Part shown: positions 1 to 6,499 of the stretch, one piece after another
Layout: the number at the start of each line of letters is the position of its first letter
Position numbering within the stretch: position 1 is the stretch's first letter
Origin: Comamonadaceae bacterium UBA2334
GTDB lineage: Bacteria > Pseudomonadota > Gammaproteobacteria > Burkholderiales > Burkholderiaceae_C
NCBI GenBank assembly: GCA_002344885.1
Contig: DDUQ01000031.1
Coordinates: forward strand, 1,935-17,604
DNA: 15,670 nucleotides
Direction: 5' to 3'
Program-made: the position numbers and the translations under genes
Notes under the pieces: generated by a model
What the model was told of the DNA's origin: nothing
Database searches by the model: none
Seen by the model: the letters and a program-made list of their open reading frames with translations, nothing else

Positions 1-815
1 GGCACCAGGTACATCAGGCTGCTGACGGTGGCAGCCGCGCCCCGCTGAATCAACAGGTACAACAACGAACTCCCACCCAGCGTCAGGCCCAGAACCGACC
101 AAGCCATCGCCCCGATCAACTCAAGGTTCCAATCCATGGTCGCCTGCTCGAACCCTGCCCAGGGCAAGGTAACCAGCAAAGCGGCCATCAGTTGAACGGC
201 GTTGGCCGATCTGACATCGCACGGTCTGACAAACCGCTTCTGGTACAAGGTACCGGCCGTGATCGCCAGCAGCGCCACCGCCGCACACGACAGATTGAAC
301 CAGTTGGCCTGATCGCCCGGACCACCCGCCTCGAACTTGCGAGACACCACCAGCACCAAACCGGCAAAGCCGAGGATCAAGCCCACCCACTGCCTGCGTG
401 TGACGGCAACCCCGCCAACGGGCGACGTGACGGCCGATAGCCAGATGGCTGTGAGCACCGGTTGCAAACCCACCACCAGCGCCGACAGGCCGGAGCCCAT
501 GCCCGCCTTCACTGCGGCCCAAACCCCACCCAGGTACACAGCATGCATCAGCACGCCGGTCACGCCCAGGTGGATCCACTGCCAGCGGTCACGGGGCCAG
601 GCCACACCAGCCAAGACAATCCAAAGCAAGAAGCAGGCGATGGACAGCGCGTAGCGCATGGCCAGAAAGCTGAACGGCGGCGCGTGCGGCATCCCGTAAC
701 GCGCAACGATGAAACCCGTGCTCCAGATCAACACGAACACCGCTGGCATGGCGCGCAACCAGGCATCTGCCCCCCTGCCGCCCGGAGGCATGGACAACAT
801 GGGGCCGGTACTCAT
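1..815 (-). CDS. DMT/EamA-family inner-membrane transporter (3' end cut by window edge)
   Basis: About 271 codons are readable before the left edge; perhaps 30-40 C-terminal residues are missing. The translation is strongly hydrophobic with some nine membrane segments visible, beginning with a segment around residues 24-40 that contains WSTGFIVARYG, typical of the first EamA repeat. A second repeat starts near the AANWF/CAAVALLAITAGTLYQKRF stretch. Proteins of this drug/metabolite transporter superfamily export small metabolites or amino acids across the inner membrane; the substrate cannot be read from sequence. The start at 815 is chosen because its ATG overlaps the pgsA stop as ATGA, implying translational coupling at the end of the uvrC-pgsA operon. 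Later in-frame Mets at codons 6 and 9 are less likely. Family assignment is firm, function is open. Confidence 0.85.
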   Translation of the reverse strand, partial: MSTGPMLSMPPGGRGADAWLRAMPAVFVLIWSTGFIVARYGMPHAPPFSFLAMRYALSIACFLLWIVLAGVAWPRDRWQWIHLGVTGVLMHAVYLGGVWAAVKAGMGSGLSALVVGLQPVLTAIWLSAVTSPVGGVAVTRRQWVGLILGFAGLVLVVSRKFEAGGPGDQANWFNLSCAAVALLAITAGTLYQKRFVRPCDVRSANAVQLMAALLVTLPWAGFEQATMDWNLELIGAMAWSVLGLTLGGSSLLYLLIQRGAAATVSSLMYLV

Positions 816-1381
816 CGCGACCGGGCTTTGATGTCAGGCAGGGCTTTTTGCAAGTAATAGACCATGGACCACACCGTCAACACCGCCGACGCCCAGATGA
901 GCCATTGGCCCCACACAGCGGTGTCAACCACCCCCAGCAAGGTGCCGTCGTAAAGTAAGAATGGAATGGCGACCATTTGCACCGTCGTTTTGAGCTTGCC
1001 AATCATGTGCACGGCCACACTCTTCGTTGCACCGATGATCGCCATCCACTCCCGCAGTGACGAGATGGCAATCTCCCTGCCGATGATAATGAGTGCCACA
1101 AACACGTCAGCCCGCTCCAGGTGAACCAGCACCAACAAACTGGCACACACCAAGAATTTGTCGGCAACCGGATCCAGGAATGCACCGAATGCCGACGTCT
1201 GGTTCAACTTGCGCGCCAGATAGCCGTCTGCCCAATCGGTCGCCGCGAAAACCACGAACAACGTCGTCGCCAACTGGTTGCGGCTTTCCATGGACCAGCC
1301 GTCCACATAAAACACCCCGACGATGAGCGGAATGGCCACGATGCGGGCCCACGTCAGCAGGGTTGGCAGGTTGAAGAACAT
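812..1381 (-). CDS. pgsA: CDP-diacylglycerol--glycerol-3-phosphate 3-phosphatidyltransferase
   Basis: Makes phosphatidylglycerophosphate from CDP-diacylglycerol and glycerol-3-phosphate, the committed step to phosphatidylglycerol and cardiolipin, in the inner membrane. The CDP-alcohol phosphotransferase signature is complete: D49-x2-D52-G53-x2-A56-R57-x8-G66-x3-D70-x3-D74, all metal and substrate residues present. The N-terminus MFFNLPTLLTWARI lines up with E. coli PgsA (MQFNIPTLLT), which is why I chose the start at 1381 (189 aa, normal length). In-frame ATGs at 1402 and 1414 would add 7 or 11 residues and cannot be excluded; none of the three has a strong ribosome binding site. It lies just downstream of uvrC, a conserved proteobacterial arrangement, and its TGA overlaps the ATG of the following transporter. 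Confidence 0.95.
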   Translation of the reverse strand: MFFNLPTLLTWARIVAIPLIVGVFYVDGWSMESRNQLATTLFVVFAATDWADGYLARKLNQTSAFGAFLDPVADKFLVCASLLVLVHLERADVFVALIIIGREIAISSLREWMAIIGATKSVAVHMIGKLKTTVQMVAIPFLLYDGTLLGVVDTAVWGQWLIWASAVLTVWSMVYYLQKALPDIKARSR

Positions 1382-1443
1382 CCACCGATTATGCGATGCC
1401 ATCACCAGCTGCATCGATCAAGCCACGCCACTCGGCGTCGACA

Positions 1444-3516
1444 TCAATGCAATGCCCTGTAGATGGAGCCAGCCAAGTCAGCAGAAATCCCTTCCACGGT
1501 CATCAGGTCCGCCACGCTGGCTGCCGCAACGCCTTGCACGCCGCCGAACCGCTGCAACAACCTCGCGCGCCGCTTGGGCCCCACGCCCGCAATGTCCTCC
1601 AGTCGGCTGCCGCCTGTGCGCACCTTGGCGCGCTGGCTGCGCATGCCGGTGATGGCGAACCGATGCGCTTCGTCTCGAATCTGGGCCACCAGCATCAACG
1701 CCGCCGAGTCCTTACCCAGATAAACCTTGTCACGCCCATCGGCAAACACCAACTCCTCAAGGCCCACCTTGCGGCCCTCCCCTTTCTCCACACCCACGAT
1801 CAGTGACAACGGCAACCCCAAGGTGCCAAACACCTCGCGCGCCATGCTGACCTGCCCTTTGCCGCCGTCCACCAGCACCAGGTCAGGCAAACGCTGCCCT
1901 GCAACCGTTGGCGATGCCGCATCGGCTGACCTGACTGCCTCGGCCAGTTTGGCGTAGCGCCTCAGCAAGACCTGCCGCATGGCGGCATAGTCATCGCCCG
2001 GCGTGATGTCGGTGATGTTGTAGCGTCGGTACTGGGCGTTCTGCATCTGGTGGGCTTCGAACACCACACAAGATGCCTGCGTGGATTCACCCGCCGTGTG
2101 TGAAATGTCAAAACATTCGATGCGCAGTTGCCCCAGATCGTCCAGCGTCAGGTCCAAGGCGTTCGCCAACGCTCGCGTACGGGCCTGCTGCGAACCTTCT
2201 TCAGCCAGCAGCCTGGCCAACTGCAAATCGGCATTGGTCTGGGCCATGTCCAGCCAATCGCGCCGGTGCTCGCGCGGGTTGAACACGGCCTGCAAGCGCA
2301 TGCCACTTTGCTCGGCCAGCGCATCAATCAGGTCGGCACCCACCTGCGTCCCCACCACCAACACCGGTGGGGGAGGCACCTGGGTGTAATGCTGTGCCAT
2401 GAAGGCCGCCATGACCCGGCTCGCCACGTCCGTCTCGTCGGCAGACCCATCCGGGTTCGCATCGGAATCAGGTAACCAGGACTGCGCCTGTTCGACATGC
2501 GCCGGGAAATAGGGCCTGTCCCCCAAGTGACGCCCACCCCTGACCATGGCCAGGTTCACACAAGCCCGCCCGCCCTGCACGCGCACGGCAAGCACATCCA
2601 CATCCTTGTCTGAAAGGTTGTCCACAGATTGCTGATGCAGCACCTTCGACAAAGCCGTCACCTGGTTGCGCACCTCGGCCGCTTGCTCGAAGGCAAGCAC
2701 CTCGGCATGAGCCATCATGCGCGACTGCAAATCGCGCAGCACCTCGTCCGTGTCGCCATTCAGGAAGGCGGCGGCCCGCTTCACATCTTCAGCATAGTCG
2801 GCTGAACTGATCATCCCGACACAGGGGCCGGAGCAGCGCTTGATCTGGAACAACAGGCACGGCCGTGTCCGGTTGGCAAACACCGGGTCTTCACAAGTGC
2901 GAAGCCTGAACACCTTTTGCATCAGCTGGATGCTCTCTTTCACGGCCCACGCACTGGGGTAAGGTCCGAAATACTGGTGCCGCTTGTCCACCGCCCCACG
3001 GTAATACGTCATGCGCGGAAAACCATCGGGCTGAGGCATTGGTGGCTTGCCTGGTGCTGCCTGGACACCTGGGCTGCTTGATGCGGTTGCAGGCAATTTG
3101 CCCAGGCGCAAATAGGGGTATGACTTGTCGTCCCTGAAAAGGATGTTGAAGCGCGGGTTGAGTGCCTTGATCAGGTTGTTTTCCAGCAGCAAGGCCTCTG
3201 CCTCGGAGCGAACCACCGTGGTTTCCATGCGGTGAATGCGGCTGACCATCTGCCCGATGCGCGTGCCATCGAGGTTGCGATGAAAGTAGCTCGACACCCG
3301 CTTCTTCAGGTTCCGCGCCTTGCCCACGTAGAGCACCGCACCTGCCTGGTCAAAGTAACGGTAAACACCGGGCAAAGCAGGCAGTGCCGCCACCTCCCTC
3401 AGCAAAGCCTCCGGATGCGGTGCCGGATCGCCACTCGCAGCGTCTGGCAATGGCTGATCTTGCAGTGCGGTTGGCACGGGCGGCGTGGGCGGGTTCAAAG
3501 GTGGGTCGCTGGACAT
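1444..3516 (-). CDS. uvrC: UvrABC system protein C, excision nuclease subunit
   Basis: Cuts the damaged strand on both sides of a lesion after UvrA/UvrB loading. With the start at 3516 it has 690 residues (E. coli UvrC: 610). Visible domains: GIY-YIG nuclease from about residue 46 (PGVYRYF, YVGKA, with N-terminal Tyr/Gly/Arg residues), cysteine pattern C208/C220/C228/C232 between the domains, UVR helical motif near 258-293, RNase H-like domain with FDISHTAGE (D470) and later LVDGGKGQ and DEAHRFAI, and two helix-hairpin-helix motifs at the C-terminus (IAGVGPKRRARLLQRFGG). Oddities are a proline-rich 45-residue N-terminal tail and a Pro/Ala/Ser-rich insertion at about 139-165 between PYLRL and FPRMTYYRG. 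Upstream ATGs at 3552 and 3660 extend the frame but collide with divergent earP, so 3516 is preferred; 3552 remains possible. Confidence 0.95.
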   Translation of the reverse strand: MSSDPPLNPPTPPVPTALQDQPLPDAASGDPAPHPEALLREVAALPALPGVYRYFDQAGAVLYVGKARNLKKRVSSYFHRNLDGTRIGQMVSRIHRMETTVVRSEAEALLLENNLIKALNPRFNILFRDDKSYPYLRLGKLPATASSSPGVQAAPGKPPMPQPDGFPRMTYYRGAVDKRHQYFGPYPSAWAVKESIQLMQKVFRLRTCEDPVFANRTRPCLLFQIKRCSGPCVGMISSADYAEDVKRAAAFLNGDTDEVLRDLQSRMMAHAEVLAFEQAAEVRNQVTALSKVLHQQSVDNLSDKDVDVLAVRVQGGRACVNLAMVRGGRHLGDRPYFPAHVEQAQSWLPDSDANPDGSADETDVASRVMAAFMAQHYTQVPPPPVLVVGTQVGADLIDALAEQSGMRLQAVFNPREHRRDWLDMAQTNADLQLARLLAEEGSQQARTRALANALDLTLDDLGQLRIECFDISHTAGESTQASCVVFEAHQMQNAQYRRYNITDITPGDDYAAMRQVLLRRYAKLAEAVRSADAASPTVAGQRLPDLVLVDGGKGQVSMAREVFGTLGLPLSLIVGVEKGEGRKVGLEELVFADGRDKVYLGKDSAALMLVAQIRDEAHRFAITGMRSQRAKVRTGGSRLEDIAGVGPKRRARLLQRFGGVQGVAAASVADLMTVEGISADLAGSIYRALH

Positions 3517-3555
3517 CCGGTTATTGTCACGCGTGAGCCACTCCAAACGCATGTC
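3517..3555. other. Divergent uvrC/earP intergenic gap, no clear promoter
   Basis: Only 39 bases separate the chosen starts of uvrC (minus) and earP (plus). Neither strand shows a convincing pair of -35/-10 boxes or a Shine-Dalgarno sequence here. A GACAAT-like hexamer on the minus strand (3528-3523) lies too near the uvrC ATG to serve an ordinary leader. The promoters must therefore overlap the opposite gene's 5' coding sequence, or the true starts differ from those chosen. Confidence 0.4.
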
Positions 3556-4776
3556 ATGACGCGCATTGACCTCACCCATCGCCTGACTTCTTCGAGCCCG
3601 CCGGCAATCCCTGCCCGACCCTTGCTGTGGGACGTGTTCTGTCGCGTGATCGACAACCATGGCGACTTGGGCGTGCTGTGGCGCCTGTCATGCCAACTGG
3701 CAGACAGGGGACATTCGGTACGGCTGTGGGTAGACGATGCCAGCGCGCTGGTCTGGATGGCCCCAGACGGGCACCGTGGCGTTCAAATCTACCCTTGGGC
3801 CAGCAGCAGCGACGAGTCACAACTGGCCGCTTTCCCGATGGCAGACGTGTGGATTGAAGGCTTTGGCTGCGAGATAGAATCTATTTTTATAGCACACTTT
3901 GCATTTGATAAAAGCGCTGAGGCTGCATTTGATTCAAACAATCCAGTTTGGATCAATCTGGAGTACCTGACCGCAGAGCGCTACGCCGAACGCTGCCACG
4001 GTCTGCCCTCGCCCGTCCTGCACGGCCCGGCCACCGGCCATGTGAAGCATTTTTTCTATCCGGGCTTCACGGCAGCCACCGGTGGGCTGCTGAGAGAGCG
4101 CGACCTGGCCCAACGTCAGCAACACTTCAACCGCTCCAACTGGCTGGCAGCACACGGCATACCCTGGTCAGGTGAGCGGCTGATGAGCCTGTTCTGCTAC
4201 GAACCCGCCTACCTGGCCGGCTGGTTGCAACAACTTTCAGAAAGCGCCCTTCCCACGGTGTTGCTCGTGACAGCCGGTCGGGCAACACAAGCCGTCAAAA
4301 GCGCCTGCCAACAGTTGGGTTGGCACGGGCAAGGACATGGCCAGCTTCGCCTGCACCCATTGCCAGCATTGACGCAAACCGACTATGACCACCTGCTTTG
4401 GGCCAGTGACATGAACGCCGTGCGGGGCGAAGACTCGCTGGTACGCGCCCTGTGGGCGCGCAAGCCATTCCTTTGGCACATTTACCCGCAGGACGATGGC
4501 GCACACCATGCCAAATTGACAGCTTTCCTGGACTGGGCCGATGCACCGGCCGACGTCCGCCAACTGCACACCTGGTGGAATACCACCACAACGCTACCAC
4601 CTTCGTCAGCAGACCCCTCGCCCGACACCCCTACCCATCCGCCCCAAATGGATTGGGCCTCAGCACAGGCCTGGGCCAACCGCCTGGCAGACCGGTTGCA
4701 GTCTCAACCTGATTTGGTCACGCAACTGTTGACGAGCCTGCCCGCATCTGTGGCAGAACCTGCCAAGGTGCCCTGA
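3556..4776 (+). CDS. earP: EF-P arginine 32 rhamnosyltransferase (EarP)
   Basis: Transfers L-rhamnose from dTDP-beta-L-rhamnose to Arg32 of elongation factor P in the cytoplasm; EF-P needs this to relieve polyproline stalling. Family motifs seen: WDVFCRVIDNHGDLGV near the N-terminus, with D33 and D37 matching the Asp13/Asp17 pair of the Pseudomonas enzyme; IEGFGCE and PVWINLEYL in the middle; and RGEDSLVRALW with E292/D293 followed by KPFLWHIYPQ, the nucleotide-sugar site. The protein has 406 residues, somewhat longer than usual. About 20 extra residues precede the first motif, and an AT-rich stretch (residues about 109-127) between GCE and PVWINLEYL looks like a repeat insertion. The start at 3556 is the last ATG before the first motif; earlier in-frame Mets lie antisense to uvrC. 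It sits directly upstream of efp, as in many beta- and gammaproteobacteria. Confidence 0.96.
   Translation: MTRIDLTHRLTSSSPPAIPARPLLWDVFCRVIDNHGDLGVLWRLSCQLADRGHSVRLWVDDASALVWMAPDGHRGVQIYPWASSSDESQLAAFPMADVWIEGFGCEIESIFIAHFAFDKSAEAAFDSNNPVWINLEYLTAERYAERCHGLPSPVLHGPATGHVKHFFYPGFTAATGGLLRERDLAQRQQHFNRSNWLAAHGIPWSGERLMSLFCYEPAYLAGWLQQLSESALPTVLLVTAGRATQAVKSACQQLGWHGQGHGQLRLHPLPALTQTDYDHLLWASDMNAVRGEDSLVRALWARKPFLWHIYPQDDGAHHAKLTAFLDWADAPADVRQLHTWWNTTTTLPPSSADPSPDTPTHPPQMDWASAQAWANRLADRLQSQPDLVTQLLTSLPASVAEPAKVP
3881..3937 (+). repeat. AT-rich repeat-like insertion inside earP (copy A)
   Basis: The surrounding 3871-3950 stretch is 28/80 G+C, against about 60% in the flanks. It carries ATAGC (3889-3893), then 18 bases, AAGCGCTGAGGC (3912-3923), then TTTGATTCAA (3928-3937). 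A second stretch at 9254-9312 has the same blocks in the same order and near-identical spacing. The pattern resembles a short dispersed repeat I recall from Comamonadaceae genomes (core like ATAGCTGC...AAGCGCTAGAGGC...ATTTGA); that recollection is unverified. It keeps the reading frame open, coding roughly SIFIAHFAFDKSAEAAFDS. No flanking target duplication is visible. Confidence 0.6.
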
Positions 4777-4830
4777 CCCATTCGCCAACGGGCTGACACC
4801 GTGCTGAACCAGACTGAAACCGTGACAAGC

Positions 4831-4836
4831 TAAAAT
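4831..4836 (+). promoter_or_regulatory. Candidate -10 box for efp (TAAAAT)
   Basis: TAAAAT lies 83 bases before the efp start in the 142-base earP-efp gap. No good -35 box sits 16-18 bases upstream (CTGAAC at 4804-4809 is too far), so the promoter is weak by consensus. Together with the spacing, it suggests efp has its own promoter in addition to read-through from earP. It would give a leader of about 75 bases. Confidence 0.4.
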
Positions 4837-4885
4837 GCGCGGTTACCCAAACTGCCGAGACATGCCCTGACGTGAACCCGGCCCC

Positions 4886-4900
4886 GCCGCCGAGAGCGGC
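4886..4900 (+). other. Small hairpin in the efp leader
   Basis: GCCGC and GCGGC pair around a CGAGA loop, giving a five-base-pair GC-only stem 18 bases before the efp ATG. It falls within the predicted transcript leader. It could affect ribosome access but is short enough to be chance. Confidence 0.3.
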
Positions 4901-4918
4901 TCTACATCAACCACCGTT

Positions 4919-5473
4919 ATGAAAATCGCTCAAGAAATCCGCGCTGGCAACGTCATCATGCACGGCAAAGACCCGATGGTCGTCCTGAAAACCGAATACA
5001 GCCGTGGTGGCCGCAACTCCGCCACCGTGCGCATGAAGCTCAAAAGCCTGATCGCCAACTTCGGTACCGAAGTTGTATTCAAGGCCGACGACAAGATGGA
5101 CCAGATCATTCTGGACAAGAAGGAGTGCACCTACTCGTACTTCGCCGATCCCATGTACGTTTGCATGGACGCCGAATACAACCAGTACGAAGTCGAAGCT
5201 GAAAACATGGGCGACTCGCTGAACTACCTGGAAGACGGCATGGCCGTTGAAGTGGTGTTCTACGAAGGCAAAGCCATTTCCGTCGAACTGCCCACCAGCG
5301 TCGAGCGCGAAATCACATGGACCGAACCTGCTGTCAAGGGTGACACCTCTGGCAAGGTCATGAAACCAGCCAAGATTGCCACCGGTTTCGAGGTGCCCGT
5401 GCCCCTGTTCGTGAACCAGGGTGACAAAATCGAAATCGACACCCGCACCGGCGAATACCGCAAGCGCGTCTGA
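4919..5473 (+). CDS. efp: Translation elongation factor P
   Basis: Binds between the ribosomal P and E sites and speeds peptide bond formation at consecutive prolines. The protein has 184 residues, the standard length, with the three beta-barrel domains of the family: an N-terminal KOW-like domain, then OB domains with the signature near the C-terminus (VPLFVNQGDKIEIDTRTGEY). The loop that reaches the peptidyl-transferase centre reads SRGGRNSA, and residue 32 is Arg, the residue rhamnosylated by EarP; in the EpmA/B type this position is Lys. This matches the adjacent earP gene. The ATG at 4919 has no Shine-Dalgarno sequence but MKIAQEIRAGNVI is the conserved N-terminus. A strong terminator follows 41 bases after the stop. 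Confidence 0.98.
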   Translation: MKIAQEIRAGNVIMHGKDPMVVLKTEYSRGGRNSATVRMKLKSLIANFGTEVVFKADDKMDQIILDKKECTYSYFADPMYVCMDAEYNQYEVEAENMGDSLNYLEDGMAVEVVFYEGKAISVELPTSVEREITWTEPAVKGDTSGKVMKPAKIATGFEVPVPLFVNQGDKIEIDTRTGEYRKRV

Positions 5474-5490
5474 TCGCTTCCCCGACATCT

Positions 5491-5505
5491 GGCGCGCAGC
5501 GCGCC
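5491..5505. repeat. GC-only near-perfect palindrome after efp
   Basis: GGCGCGC and GCGCGCC flank a single A, 17 bases past the efp stop and 9 bases before the terminator stem. With only one central base it cannot form a full hairpin loop, but a shorter stem is possible. It may stabilise the 3' end of the mRNA or be a chance GC-rich run. Confidence 0.4.
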
Positions 5506-5514
5506 TGATCGGAC

Positions 5515-5543
5515 AAAGGCCCCTACCGGGGCCTTTTGCTTTT
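5515..5543 (+). terminator. Rho-independent terminator of efp
   Basis: AAAGGCCCC (5515-5523) pairs with GGGGCCTTT (5528-5536) around the loop TACC, giving a perfect nine-base-pair stem followed by TTTTGCTTTT. It ends the earP-efp unit and separates it from the AEC carrier gene 41 bases further on. The A-run on the left arm also gives some capacity for termination from the other strand, though nothing is transcribed toward it there. Confidence 0.9.
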
Positions 5544-5584
5544 CTGGCTGGCAAACTCATGCCTCTGACCTTTACCGACCACAC

Positions 5585-6463
5585 ATGGAACTGATCGCAC
5601 GTATCGCCGGGGTCATCATCCCGGTATTCCTGATCGTCGCCATCGGCTTTGCGTATGGCTGCAAGCACCGCCCCGACATGGCCACGTTCAACCGCATCGC
5701 GCTGGACGTGCTGGCACCCGTGCTGGTTTACTCGGCCTTGGCTGCCAGGGACTTCGAACTGCAGCAACACATGGCCCTGCTGGCGGGTGGTGCCATCCTG
5801 ATATTGGCTGGCGGGCTGCTCGCCTGGCCGCTCGCACGTTGGCTGAAGGCCGACCCACGCACGTTGGTACCGGTGGTCATGTTCAACAACAGCGGCAACA
5901 TGGGCCTGCCATTGGCCTTGCTGGCTTTCGGGCCCGAGCATTTCGGTGCAGCAGTGGCCCTTTTCTCCGTCAGCAATTTGTTGCATTTTTCGGTTGGCGC
6001 GCGCATCACCAGCGCACTGGCCCGCACACGCGACTTGTTGCTGAGCCCACTGATGTTGGCCACGGCGCTGGGATTTTTCAGCGCACTCACCGACATACGC
6101 CCTCCCGTTGACATATTGGCCGGTCTCAAACTGCTGGGCGATGCCCTGCTGCCCATGATGCTGTTTGCGCTCGGCGTGAGGCTGACCACCCTGACACGCG
6201 CCAGTCTGGGCATGGGCCTGATCGGCGCGTTGGCCCGACCGATCATCGGCTTGCTGCTGGCCTTGCCACTGGTCAGCCTGCTGGGGCTGGAAGGCGCAGC
6301 CAAAGGTCAGCTGTTGCTGTTTGCTGCCCTGCCACCCGCCGTCATGCAATTCATGCTCGCCGATCGTTACCACCAGGAACCTGACAAGGTGGGCGCCATG
6401 ATCATGTTGGGAAATGCGCTGGCGCTGGTGTTTGTTCCCTTGGGATTGGCTTTGGGGCTGTAA
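5585..6463 (+). CDS. AEC-family (auxin efflux carrier-like) transporter
   Basis: A 292-residue inner-membrane protein of about ten hydrophobic segments, the length and profile of bacterial AEC carriers. Features include the N-terminal segment IIPVFLIVAIGFAYG, LNKxx-like RIALDVLAPVLVYSAL near 37-52, the conserved FNNSGNMGLPLALLAFG at 100-116, and a symmetric second half ending with AALPPAVMQFMLADRYHQEP near 245-270. Relatives move malate, malonate and other small organic anions; the auxin name comes from plant homologues and says nothing about substrate here. The start at 5585 follows the efp terminator; no clear promoter or Shine-Dalgarno is visible. The LOG gene follows after 36 bases, so the two may be cotranscribed. 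Family sure, substrate unknown. Confidence 0.9.
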   Translation: MELIARIAGVIIPVFLIVAIGFAYGCKHRPDMATFNRIALDVLAPVLVYSALAARDFELQQHMALLAGGAILILAGGLLAWPLARWLKADPRTLVPVVMFNNSGNMGLPLALLAFGPEHFGAAVALFSVSNLLHFSVGARITSALARTRDLLLSPLMLATALGFFSALTDIRPPVDILAGLKLLGDALLPMMLFALGVRLTTLTRASLGMGLIGALARPIIGLLLALPLVSLLGLEGAAKGQLLLFAALPPAVMQFMLADRYHQEPDKVGAMIMLGNALALVFVPLGLALGL

Positions 6464-6499
6464 GCTTCGTTCACCCGCTCAACCAACGCTCTTCACATC

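Noticed and set aside
1382..1443. tRNA gene between uvrC and pgsA or after pgsA, as often found in relatives
   Set aside because: No cloverleaf pattern with acceptor stem or T-arm GTTCRANYC could be seen; the interval is too short, and the DMT transporter overlaps the pgsA stop.
3232..3555. Earlier start for earP, 108 codons upstream
   Set aside because: This stretch is antisense to uvrC GIY-YIG domain, and its translation resembles no EarP sequence. The ATG at 3556 directly precedes the family N-terminus.
3871..3950. Insertion sequence, MITE with terminal inverted repeats, or CRISPR array at the AT-rich patches
   Set aside because: No terminal inverted repeats, target duplications, transposase remnant or regularly spaced repeats were seen; only a block pattern shared with 9254-9312.
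4907..6373. A 488-codon open frame on the minus strand across efp and the AEC carrier
   Set aside because: It is antisense to two certain genes, is Gln/Gly/His rich with no recognisable domain, and spans the efp terminator. Codon-position bias of the plus-strand genes explains the lack of stops.
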